The notes under the pieces: generated by a model | What the model saw: the letters and a program-made list of their open reading frames with translations, nothing else | Told to the model about the DNA's origin: nothing | The model's database searches: none | From: Bradyrhizobium sp. dw_411 | GTDB taxonomy: Bacteria > Pseudomonadota > Alphaproteobacteria > Rhizobiales > Xanthobacteraceae | Assembly (NCBI RefSeq): GCF_018449695.1 | Contig: NZ_JAAVUY010000005.1 | Span: 248,001-312,000 of the forward strand | Length of the DNA stretch: 64,000 nt | Direction of reading: 5' to 3' | Shown: positions 56,868 to 64,000 of the stretch, one piece after another | How the letters are laid out: each line of letters opens with the position of its first letter | How positions within the stretch are numbered: position 1 is the stretch's first letter | Position numbers and translations under genes: made by a program

Positions 56868-57069
56868 CAATATCCAGCAATTTTTGCCCCCCGAATCCGT
56901 TTTGTCCCCCCGGGCCGGACGGTCCAGCCGGGGCCGCCTCCATTGAACTCAGGGCGGCGCTCCGATATACGGGCACTCGACTCTGGGCGGTGGATGGGGC
57001 ATTCCGGGGCGCTGTGGCCGCCTCTTCCGCCTCTCCCGAATTTATCCTCAATGTTTCAAAGGCTTAGTG

Positions 57070-57351
57070 ATGTCATCCACATTCGATCAGGTCGCCACGA
57101 TTATCGCTGAAACCTGCGACATCCCGCGCGACACGATCACGCCGGAGAGCCACGCCATCGACGATCTCGGGATCGACAGCCTCGATTTCCTCGATATCGC
57201 GTTCGCGATCGACAAGGCGTTCGGAATCAAGCTGCCGCTGGAAAAATGGACCCAGGAAGTCAACGACGGCAAGGCGACGACCGAGCAGTATTTCGTCCTG
57301 AAAAACCTGAGCGCCCGCATCGACGAATTGGTCGCGGCCAAGGGCGCGTAA
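57070..57351 (+). CDS. acpXL: Acyl carrier protein AcpXL
   Basis: 93 residues, start ATG 57070 (a GTG three bases earlier is in frame). Dedicated carrier of the very-long-chain hydroxy fatty acid (C26-C28) for lipid A. The phosphopantetheine serine lies in [15 protein letters not shown] (about residue 36). The length and the segment [20 protein letters not shown] match rhizobial AcpXL rather than housekeeping AcpP. First gene of the five-gene cluster to 61330, spaced 9 bases from the next. Confidence 0.95.
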   Translation: MSSTFDQVATIIAETCDIPRDTITPESHAIDDLGIDSLDFLDIAFAIDKAFGIKLPLEKWTQEVNDGKATTEQYFVLKNLSARIDELVAAKGA

Positions 57352-57360
57352 CCGCCCGCC

Positions 57361-57834
57361 ATGCAGCTCGAATATTTCCATCTGATCGACCGGATTCTCG
57401 ACCTCAACATCGCTGAGAAGACGATCACGGTCGAGGCACGCGTGCCGCAGCAAAGCACCATATTCGAGGGGCACTTCCCGGGCTATCCGATCATGCCCGG
57501 CGTGCTCCTGATCGAATCGATGGCGCAGACCTCCGGCTGGCTACTGCTCGGGCTGATGAAATTCGAGCGCATGCCGTTTCTGGCCGCGGTCAAGGAAGCC
57601 AAGATGCGCGGCTTCGTCTCTCCCGGAGAGGTGCTGACGATCGAAGCCAGCGTCCTGCACGAAGGCTCGGGTTATGCGATGACCGAAGCGAAGATCAAAA
57701 TCCGCGGCAAGGTGAAGTGCAACGCGACGCTCACCTTCAGCCATGTCCCCTTCCCTCATCCGGATTTGCGCGGACACATGGATACGGTCGCCAAGCGTGT
57801 CGGCTTTCCGCAACAGGCCATCTCCCATGACTGA
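57361..57834 (+). CDS. fabZXL: 3-hydroxyacyl-ACP dehydratase (FabZ-like) of the lipid A acyl cluster
   Basis: 157 residues, hot-dog fold. The catalytic segment EGHFPGYPIMPGVLLIESMAQ (His in GHFPG, acid in the LIES region) is intact. It removes water from 3-hydroxyacyl-AcpXL during chain elongation. Its last 8 bases overlap the start of the following synthase gene (ATGACTGA), so co-translation is expected. Confidence 0.93.
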   Translation: MQLEYFHLIDRILDLNIAEKTITVEARVPQQSTIFEGHFPGYPIMPGVLLIESMAQTSGWLLLGLMKFERMPFLAAVKEAKMRGFVSPGEVLTIEASVLHEGSGYAMTEAKIKIRGKVKCNATLTFSHVPFPHPDLRGHMDTVAKRVGFPQQAISHD

Positions 57835-59035
57835 GACGAAATCTTCAAACCCGGGCGGCGTGGAAGTCTGGATCACCGGTATCGGTCTGGCCACTTCGCT
57901 TGGCGAGGGCCTCGATGCGCATTGGGACGCGCTCAATCAGCGGCGCATCAACGTCGATGAAAAGAATTTCGCGCCCTATATCGTTCACCCCTTTGCGCCG
58001 GTGAATTTCGACACCCAGATTCCCAAAAAGGGCGATCAGCGCCAGATGGAAGCCTGGCAGCGGATCGGCACCTATGCCGCTGGGCTGGCGCTGGAATCGG
58101 CCGGCATCAAGGGCAACAAGGAAATCCTGGCGCGGATGGATATGATCGTCGCCGCCGGCGGCGGCGAGCGCGATCTCGCGGTGGACAGCAACATTCTGAA
58201 TTCGGAAGCCAAGGGCAATTCCGCGCCCGGGTTTCTCAACGAACGGCTGATGAACGATTTGCGCCCGACGCTGTTCCTGGCGCAATTGTCGAACCTCCTG
58301 GCCGGCAACATCGCCATCGTGCACGGCGTCACCGGATCGTCGCGAACCTTCATGGGCGAGGAAGCCGCGGGCGTCGATGCCGCACGGATCGCGCTGGCGC
58401 GTATCGCCGCCGGCCAGAGCGACATCGCGCTGATCGGTGGCTCGCAAAACGGCGAGCGCAAGGATCTGCTGGTCCTCTACGAATTCGGCAATTTCAACCT
58501 CACCGGTAAATTCACGCCGGTGTGGATGCGCGCTGAGAACAGCGGCTTTGCGCTGGGATCGGGCGGCGCATTTCTGGTCATCGAGTCCAGGGCTCACGCG
58601 GAAGCACGCGGCGCCAAGCCCTATGCGCGCCTGACCAACGTCGTGGCCGACATGGCCCGCCGCAAGCAGCCCGGCGAGGTCAAGGCAACGCTGGAACGGC
58701 TGTGGTCCAAGGTCGGCAAGCTTGAAAATGACGGCGCCATCATCACCGGCGCGACCGGGGCTGAGCCGGCGACGTCGGAAGAGCAGGCGTTTCTGGGCGA
58801 GCATCCGGGCTTTGCCGTGCGGGCCACCGGCACCACGTTTGGGCACACCATGGAGACCCAATTTCCGCTGGGTCTCGCGCTCGCCGCACTTTCGATCTCG
58901 CGCGGCAAGCTGTTTTCGCCCAACGATCCCTCCGGGCTGGAGGTTGAAATGTCCACGCCGCCGACCCAGATTGTAGTGATCGGGGCCGGTCACTGGCGGG
59001 GCGAAGGCATGGCTCTGGTCGAAGCGATCAAGTGA
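57827..59035 (+). CDS. fabF2XL: Beta-ketoacyl-ACP synthase-like, KS-beta type lacking catalytic residues
   Basis: 402 residues from the ATG at 57827. Thiolase fold of FabF, but the nucleophilic-elbow region reads GVTGSSRTFMGEEAAG (170-182) where active enzymes have TACASG, so the catalytic Cys is absent. The first active-site His (AHGTGT) is also replaced (ITGATGAEPAT, 307-316), while the second is kept (His340, GTTFGHTM). This is the pattern of a chain-length factor that pairs with an active synthase. The active partner is the next gene. Confidence 0.92.
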   Translation: MTETKSSNPGGVEVWITGIGLATSLGEGLDAHWDALNQRRINVDEKNFAPYIVHPFAPVNFDTQIPKKGDQRQMEAWQRIGTYAAGLALESAGIKGNKEILARMDMIVAAGGGERDLAVDSNILNSEAKGNSAPGFLNERLMNDLRPTLFLAQLSNLLAGNIAIVHGVTGSSRTFMGEEAAGVDAARIALARIAAGQSDIALIGGSQNGERKDLLVLYEFGNFNLTGKFTPVWMRAENSGFALGSGGAFLVIESRAHAEARGAKPYARLTNVVADMARRKQPGEVKATLERLWSKVGKLENDGAIITGATGAEPATSEEQAFLGEHPGFAVRATGTTFGHTMETQFPLGLALAALSISRGKLFSPNDPSGLEVEMSTPPTQIVVIGAGHWRGEGMALVEAIK

Positions 59036-59062
59036 GCGCGACGCTCAACCGACGGGGAAAAC

Positions 59063-60343
59063 ATGACAACTACGCGCGATAAATTCGGCCGACCGATCGT
59101 CGTCGTCACCGGCATGGGCGTCGTGACCTCTCTCGGTTCCGGCAAGGCCGACAATTGGAAAAAACTCACCGCCGGCGAATCCGGCATCCGGACCATCACG
59201 CGTTTCCCCACCGACGGGTTGAAGACGACGATGGCCGGAACGGTCGATTTCATCCCGGTTGAACCGTTCTCATCGACGGACTTGTCTGAACGGCTCGGCG
59301 AGGTCGCCGCCGAGGAAGCCATTGCCCAGGCCGGCATCGGCAGCAAGAACGATTTTCCAGGACCGCTGTTTCTCGCGGTGGCGCCGGTCGAGGTCGAGTG
59401 GCCGCAGCGCCAGGAACTCGGCCGCGCGATCGGCGCGAGTTCGGAAGTCGATTACGACGCCATGCTGCGGGTCAGCGGCGGCGGCAGGTTCTCGCAATAT
59501 CACCGGCGTTTCCTGTTCGGCTCGGTTGCCGATCATCTCGCCGAGAAGTTTGGCACCAAGGGGTCGCCGATTTCGCTGTCCACCGCATGCGCGTCCGGCG
59601 CCAGCGCGATCCAGCTCGGCGTCGAAGCCATTCGCCGCGGCGAAGCGGATGCGGCGCTTTGCGTGGCCACCGACGGCTCGGTCAACCCCGAAGCCTTGAT
59701 CCGGTTCTCATTGCTGTCGGCGCTGTCGACCCACAACGATCCGCCCGAGGCGGCGGTGCGGCCATTCTCCAAGAACCGCGATGGTTTCGTAATGGCGGAA
59801 GGCGCCGGCGCCCTGGTGCTGGAAAGCTATGAAGCCGCGACCGCGCGCGGTGCGAAGATTCTCGGTATTATCGCCGGCTGCGGCGAACTCGCCGACTCGT
59901 TCCACCGCACCCGCTCCAGTCCCGACGGCAAGCCGATCATCGGCTGCGTGCGCAACGCGTTGTCCGACGCCGGCATCGTTTCAGACCAGATCGACTACAT
60001 CAATGCGCATGGCACCGGCACGCCGGAAAACGACAAGATGGAATATCTCGGTATCTCTTCGGTGTTCGGTGAGCGCGCCAAGCAAATCCCGGTGTCCTCC
60101 AACAAGTCGATGGTCGGGCACACCCTCTCCGCCGCGGGCGCGGTGGAAGCAGTGTTCTCGCTGCTGACGCTCGAGCACCAGCGGATTCCGCCGACCATCA
60201 ATTACGACATTCCGGATCCCGCTATTCCCTTCGACGTCGTTCCCAACAAGGCCCGCGACGCCCGCGTCACCGCCGTGATGTCGAATTCGTTCGGCTTCGG
60301 CGGCCAGAATGCCTCGCTGATCCTGACGCGCGAACCGGTTTAA
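59063..60343 (+). CDS. fabF1XL: Beta-ketoacyl-ACP synthase II, catalytic (FabF1XL)
   Basis: 426 residues. The Cys-His-His triad is complete: Cys176 in LSTACASGAS, His316 in NAHGTGTPEND and His353 in SMVGHTLSAAG. It performs the condensing steps that lengthen the AcpXL-bound chain, presumably as heterodimer with the Cys-less partner encoded 27 bases upstream. A GGGG site precedes the ATG. Confidence 0.94.
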   Translation: MTTTRDKFGRPIVVVTGMGVVTSLGSGKADNWKKLTAGESGIRTITRFPTDGLKTTMAGTVDFIPVEPFSSTDLSERLGEVAAEEAIAQAGIGSKNDFPGPLFLAVAPVEVEWPQRQELGRAIGASSEVDYDAMLRVSGGGRFSQYHRRFLFGSVADHLAEKFGTKGSPISLSTACASGASAIQLGVEAIRRGEADAALCVATDGSVNPEALIRFSLLSALSTHNDPPEAAVRPFSKNRDGFVMAEGAGALVLESYEAATARGAKILGIIAGCGELADSFHRTRSSPDGKPIIGCVRNALSDAGIVSDQIDYINAHGTGTPENDKMEYLGISSVFGERAKQIPVSSNKSMVGHTLSAAGAVEAVFSLLTLEHQRIPPTINYDIPDPAIPFDVVPNKARDARVTAVMSNSFGFGGQNASLILTREPV

Positions 60344-60397
60344 CCGGCAGCGCATGGCACGCCGAAAACTATCCGGCCAGATCGTCGTTGGTTTCTG

Positions 60398-61330
60398 ATG
60401 CATCCCCTGCTACTTCGCACCAAGGCCCGTATTCGCGACGCGGCCAAGCCGATCAGCGCCGCCATTGTTGGCGCCCTGACCATCGGGCTGTTGCGTACCA
60501 CGCGCTATTTCGATCCGATCAAGACCGCCGATCTGTTCGCCCGCATCGCGCAGCGTATCGGTCCCCTGACGCGCGAACAGAAAACAGCCCGCGCCAACCT
60601 GACGGCCGCGTTCCCGGAAAAATCACCCGAAGAGATCGAGACCATTCTGGCCGGTGTCTGGGACAATCTCGGCCGCTACGGCGCCGAATTCGCCCATCTG
60701 GATCATGTCTGGGAGCATGATCCCGCGCATCCTGAAAACAGCCGCATCGAAATCCAGCAACGCACCCACGAATTGTTCGCGCAACTGCGGCTCGACGGCA
60801 AACCGGCGCTGATCTTTTCGAGTCATCTCGGCAGCTTTGAGCTCGCCGCTTTGGCCGCGGTCGCACACGGCCTCGATGCCGCCGTGCTGTTTCGCCGCCC
60901 CAACATCGCTTCGGCCGACCGCATCATCCAGGATATCCGCTCGGTGAAGATGGGCACGCTGATCCCGGCCGGCCGCGATGCCCCGCTCCGGCTGGCGGAC
61001 GCGCTGCAAAAGGGTCAGCACGTCGCCATCCTGGTCGACCAGTATTTTACCAATGGCGTCGATGTCACCTTCTTCGGCCGCAAGACCAAGGCGAACCCGA
61101 CGCTGGCGCGGTTGCTGCGGCAGATCGAATGTCCGATCCATGGTGTGCGCATTATCCGCCTGCCGGGACATCGTTTTCGCGCCGAACTTTCCGAAGAAAT
61201 CCCGCCGGTGCGCGACGCCGCAGGCCAGATCGACGTTCAGGGCACGATGCAGGCGATCACATCCGTGGTCGAAGGCTGGATCCGCGAATATCCGGATCAA
61301 TGGTGGTGGGTGCATCGTCGCTGGCGGTGA
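60398..61330 (+). CDS. lpxXL: Lipid A very-long-chain acyltransferase LpxXL
   Basis: 310 residues of the LpxL/HtrB lysophospholipid-acyltransferase family, membrane-associated. The H-x4-acid motif is SSHLGSFE (His143), with the further block VLFRRPNIASADRIIQ and the C-terminal WWWVHRRWR. It moves the C26-C28 chain from AcpXL to lipid A. It lies 54 bases after the synthase gene; the zinc alcohol dehydrogenase often found between them in rhizobia is absent here. Confidence 0.92.
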   Translation: MHPLLLRTKARIRDAAKPISAAIVGALTIGLLRTTRYFDPIKTADLFARIAQRIGPLTREQKTARANLTAAFPEKSPEEIETILAGVWDNLGRYGAEFAHLDHVWEHDPAHPENSRIEIQQRTHELFAQLRLDGKPALIFSSHLGSFELAALAAVAHGLDAAVLFRRPNIASADRIIQDIRSVKMGTLIPAGRDAPLRLADALQKGQHVAILVDQYFTNGVDVTFFGRKTKANPTLARLLRQIECPIHGVRIIRLPGHRFRAELSEEIPPVRDAAGQIDVQGTMQAITSVVEGWIREYPDQWWWVHRRWR

Positions 61331-61336
61331 CGTTTT

Positions 61337-61432
61337 GTAGCCCGGATGAGTTCGTAGCCCGCATGAGCGAAGCGATATGCGGGGCCGGTCTCTGAGTATT
61401 CCCGCATGTCGCTTGCGCTCATGCGGGCTACG
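61337..61432. repeat. Palindromic repeat family F between convergent genes
   Basis: GTAGCCCGCATGAGCGAAGC with GATATGCGGG at the left and CCCGCATGTCGC then GCGCTCATGCGGGCTACG at the right. Lies between lpxXL and the convergent binding-protein gene, a likely bidirectional terminator. Confidence 0.85.
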
Positions 61433-61437
61433 CTCGG

Positions 61438-62544
61438 TCACCGTCCCGTCTTCACTTTGGTCCAGAGCCGGTTGATGACGCGCTGGGTCGCGGGATCGCG
61501 CGCGGTGATCACGAACAGCTTTGCCAGCGTCGCGTCATCCGGATAAATGTTCTTGTCGCCGAGGATTTTCGGAGCGACCAGTTTCTGGCTCGCCAGATTG
61601 CCGTTGGCGTAGGACAGAAAATCGGTGTTCTTTGCGGCCACTTCAGGCCGGTAGAGATAATCGATCAGCGCATAGGCCTCGCTGAGATTCTTTGCATCGG
61701 CCGGGATCGCGAGATTGTCGAAAAACATCTGCGCACCCTCTTTCGGAATGGCGTAGCCGATCTCGATATTGTTTTTCGCTTCCTCGGCGCGGCCGCGCGC
61801 CTGCATGATGTCGCCCGACCAGCCCACCACCAGACAAATCTCGCCGGTGGCGAGCGCGCTCAGATATTCCGAGGAATGAAACTTGCGCACATAGGGCCTG
61901 ATCCTGGTGACGAGATCGGCGGCTTTTTCCAGGTCCGGCTGTTTGGTCGAATTCGGATCGAGCCCGAGATAGCTTAATGCCGCGGGGAAAATATCATCGG
62001 CGGAATCCAGCATATGGATGCCGCAGTCCTTGAATTTCGCGAGGTTCTCCGGCTTGAAGACGATGTCCCAACTGTCGATTTTGCCATCGGCGCCGAGGAT
62101 CTTCTGCACCATCTTGACGTTGTAGCCGATGCCGGTTGTGCCCCACATATAATTGGCGGCGAACTGGTTGCCGGGGTCATAGATCGCGAGTTGTTTGGTC
62201 ACCACCGGCCAGGCATTGGCGAGGTTCGGGAGCTTCGACTTGTCGAGCTTCTGGAAAATATTGGCCGCGATCTGGCGCTGCAGGAAATAGGCGGTGGGAA
62301 CGACCACGTCGTAGCCCGACTTTCCCGCGAGCAACCGGGTCTCCAGCGTCTCATTGGCGTCGAAGGTGTCGTAGACCACCTTGATGCCGGTTTCCTTGGT
62401 GAAATCCTCGAGCACACCAGGCGCGACGTAGTTCGACCAATTGTAGAAATTGACGGTGCGTTCCTGCGCCATGGCAGGCGACGAAAGCAACGCAAAGATC
62501 GCGACCACCCTTCGGACTAGAACGCCGGTCGATCCGCGTATCAT
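61438..62544 (-). CDS. Putrescine-type ABC transporter substrate-binding protein (PotF-like)
   Basis: 368 residues. Signal peptide in residues ~10-27 (VRRVVAIFALLSSPAMA). The mature part opens with RTVNFYNWSNYVAPGVLEDF and contains VVPTAYFLQRQI, MWGTTGIGYN, CLVVGWSGDIMQA and FFDNLAIPADAKN, all typical of PotF. It delivers polyamines to a PotGHI importer; those genes are not in the window. It is 12 bases after the aminotransferase gene, so the pair may handle the same amine-derived nitrogen. Confidence 0.92.
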   Translation of the reverse strand: MIRGSTGVLVRRVVAIFALLSSPAMAQERTVNFYNWSNYVAPGVLEDFTKETGIKVVYDTFDANETLETRLLAGKSGYDVVVPTAYFLQRQIAANIFQKLDKSKLPNLANAWPVVTKQLAIYDPGNQFAANYMWGTTGIGYNVKMVQKILGADGKIDSWDIVFKPENLAKFKDCGIHMLDSADDIFPAALSYLGLDPNSTKQPDLEKAADLVTRIRPYVRKFHSSEYLSALATGEICLVVGWSGDIMQARGRAEEAKNNIEIGYAIPKEGAQMFFDNLAIPADAKNLSEAYALIDYLYRPEVAAKNTDFLSYANGNLASQKLVAPKILGDKNIYPDDATLAKLFVITARDPATQRVINRLWTKVKTGR

Positions 62545-62556
62545 TTCTCTTATTTC

Positions 62557-63765
62557 CTAGCGGCGGTGCACCGCGTCCGACAGACGCTCCAGCGCGGTAT
62601 CGAGGGTGGAGTCCTTTTTGGCAAAACAGAACCGCACCACCGATGTCACCGCGTCCTGCTCATAGAACGCCGACACCGGAATGGCCGCGACCTTGTAGTC
62701 GGTCACGATACGGCGGCAGAACGCCTCATCGGTCTCGTTGAGACCCAGCGGCGACAGATCGACCGTCAGAAAATAAGTACCCTGCGATGGCAGAACCGGA
62801 AAGCCGATGCGCTGCAATCCTTGCGTGAGGCGATCGCGGCTGCGCGCCAGCTCCTTGCGCATGGTGAGGAAATAGTCCGCTGGCTTGCCGAGCCCATAGG
62901 CCACCGCAACTTGCAGGTTGGGTGCCGTAGTGAATGTGAGAAACTGGTGCACCTTCGCGGCAACCCGCAGCAGCGGCGGTGCGGCGCAGACAAAGCCGAT
63001 CTTCCAGCCGGTCAGCGAAAAAATCTTGCCGGCCGAACCAACCTTGATGGTCCGGTCGCGCATCCCCGGAATGGTGATCAGCGGAATGTGCTCTCGGCCA
63101 TCAAAAATCACATGCTCCCAGACCTCGTCGCAGATCGCGATCGTATCGAACTTCTGACAGAACCGCGCCAGCAACTCCAAATCCTCGCGCGGATAGACCA
63201 CGGCGGCGGGATTGAGCGGATTGTTGAACAGGACGGCCTTGGTCTTGTGGTTGAAGACGCCTTGCAACGCCTCCTCCGTCAACCGCCAATGCGGCGGCTC
63301 GAGACGCACCAGACGCGGGATGCCGCCTGCCTGACGGATGATCGGCAAATAAGAATCGTACACGGGCTGGAAAACAACCACTTCGTCGCCGGGCTCAACC
63401 ACCGCCAGGATCGCCGAAGTCAGCGCTTCCGTGCCGCCGGAGGTCACCATCACCTCCGTCATCGGATCGAGTGTCAGGTTGTGCCAGCGCCCGTAATGGG
63501 CCGCGATCGCCTGCCGCAATTCCGGAATACCCATCATCGAGGGGTATTGGTTATTGCCGTCCATCACGGCGTCTGCAGCGGCGCGGCGAATATCCTCCGG
63601 GCCGGGATCGTCCGGAAAGCCCTGGCCGAGATTGATCGCGTTATTGTCGCGCGCGAGCTGCGACATCGCCTCGAAGATCGTGACGGGCAGATCCGCGAAA
63701 ACCTTGTTCATGGAAGTGGTGTTCTTGGACGGCGTATTGTTGGAAGGCGTATTGTTAGAAGTCAT
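62557..63765 (-). CDS. Class I/II PLP-dependent aminotransferase
   Basis: 402 residues from the ATG at 63765, preceded by AGGAC; an internal ATG at 63711 (MNKVFADLPVTIFEAMS) fits homologues better but has no clear ribosome-binding site. The extra N-terminus is a small Asn-Thr-Pro-Ser repeat. PLP site: Lys247 in SAGKIFSLTGWKIG, Asp213 in ICDEVW, NNPLNP around 181-186, and NLGQGFPD near 45-52. It is of the kynurenine/methionine aminotransferase-like branch. Upstream is a rhodanese gene, downstream a PotF-like gene. Confidence 0.9.
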   Translation of the reverse strand: MTSNNTPSNNTPSKNTTSMNKVFADLPVTIFEAMSQLARDNNAINLGQGFPDDPGPEDIRRAAADAVMDGNNQYPSMMGIPELRQAIAAHYGRWHNLTLDPMTEVMVTSGGTEALTSAILAVVEPGDEVVVFQPVYDSYLPIIRQAGGIPRLVRLEPPHWRLTEEALQGVFNHKTKAVLFNNPLNPAAVVYPREDLELLARFCQKFDTIAICDEVWEHVIFDGREHIPLITIPGMRDRTIKVGSAGKIFSLTGWKIGFVCAAPPLLRVAAKVHQFLTFTTAPNLQVAVAYGLGKPADYFLTMRKELARSRDRLTQGLQRIGFPVLPSQGTYFLTVDLSPLGLNETDEAFCRRIVTDYKVAAIPVSAFYEQDAVTSVVRFCFAKKDSTLDTALERLSDAVHRR

Positions 63766-63788
63766 TTTTGTAGAAGTCCTGGGAAGGA

Positions 63789-64000
63789 TCAGCCGCCGGT
63801 CCTGGTCGGCAATCCCGCCGCTTGCCACGCCAGCATGCCGCCGGCCAGATGCTTGTCATAAGCAAGGCCACCGGCCTGCGCGGCCAGCGACGCCGTCACG
63901 GAGCGTTTTCCGGACCGGCAGGCGAAAACCACTTCTTTGCCCTTGGGGTCGGGAATGTCCCTGGGATCGAAGGTCGAAAGCGGAACCACCACCGCGCCGG
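63789..64000 (-). CDS. Rhodanese-like sulfurtransferase domain protein (N-terminus cut by window edge)
   Basis: About 70 C-terminal residues are visible; the frame is still open at the right edge (…GAVVVPLSTFDPRDIP), so a GTG at 63992 is unlikely to be the true start. The catalytic loop FACRSGKRS carries the active-site Cys, followed by LAYDKHLAGGMLAWQAAGLP, the usual C-terminal Rhodanese element. Single-domain enzyme moving sulfane sulfur. The stop is 23 bases before the aminotransferase start, so same operon is likely. Confidence 0.88.
   Translation of the reverse strand, partial: GAVVVPLSTFDPRDIPDPKGKEVVFACRSGKRSVTASLAAQAGGLAYDKHLAGGMLAWQAAGLPTRTGG

Noticed and set aside
1..64000. tRNA, rRNA, phage or replication-origin features
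   Set aside because: No sequence with the conserved arms of a tRNA, no rRNA stretch, no phage structural gene and no DnaA-box cluster was recognised by eye; a covariance-model search would be needed to exclude small RNAs.

Overview
The window is high-GC alphaproteobacterial chromosome. It most resembles Bradyrhizobium or a close relative in the Nitrobacteraceae. The reasons are the acpXL/fabXL/lpxXL lipid A very-long-chain fatty acid cluster, the very large number of solute-binding-protein transport systems, and several families of dispersed palindromic intergenic repeats. I saw no rRNA, tRNA, CRISPR array, transposase or phage gene. Species assignment is inference.

Layout, left half. 1-2.9 kb: a sulfonate sulfur-scavenging operon on the minus strand (two paralogous SsuA-type binding proteins and a cut-off ssuD). 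2.9-4.2 kb: repeat-rich spacer with a structured element. 4.2-6.6 kb: a LuxR-type regulator and small membrane proteins. 6.7-13.2 kb: a cyanurate/barbiturate ring-opening hydrolase divergent from a polyamine-type ABC operon and an Asp/Glu/hydantoin-racemase-like protein; a good sigma-54 promoter match stands in front of the ABC operon. 13.2-16.6 kb: a tripartite tricarboxylate transport (Bug) receptor, an FAD monooxygenase and small proteins. 17-25.3 kb: an NMT1/SsuA-type ABC transporter followed by a three-subunit molybdenum hydroxylase whose 2Fe-2S subunit is fused to a CoxG domain, and a binding-protein-like protein without a signal peptide. 25.3-32.7 kb: beta-propeller and DUF305 pair, amidohydrolase, deacetylase, MFS carrier, class II aldolase-like protein and GntR regulator.

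Layout, right half. 32.8-39.3 kb: an AraC regulator fused to an acetamidase/formamidase, a free-standing paralogue of that enzyme, a permease-ATPase fusion and its amino-acid-type binding protein. 39.6-43.8 kb: DUF1080 protein and a set of genes for protocatechuate/gallate-type meta cleavage (extradiol dioxygenase, dihydroxyphthalate-decarboxylase-like protein, LigK/GalC, GalB). 43.9-49.1 kb: YagU-like protein and TetR regulator with a perfect palindromic operator; a PepSY protein and TonB-dependent receptor under a cobalamin riboswitch. 49.5-51.2 kb: a HerA-type ATPase. 51.3-54.4 kb: an unusual three-unit array in which copies of the promoter and 5' end of a peroxidase-like gene alternate with unrelated small AT-richer ORFs. 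54.6-57 kb: ParB-like protein, inward-rectifier-type potassium channel and a small membrane protein. 57-61.3 kb: the lipid A very-long-chain acyl cluster. 61.4-64 kb: putrescine-type binding protein, class I aminotransferase and a cut-off rhodanese.

The overall theme is scavenging of nitrogen, sulfur and carbon from heterocycles, amides, sulfonates and aromatics. The best candidates for something undescribed are the 51.3-54.4 kb cassette-like array, the AraC-amidase fusion, and the sigma-54/ring-hydrolase/ABC locus. All functions are read from sequence alone; no database search was possible.
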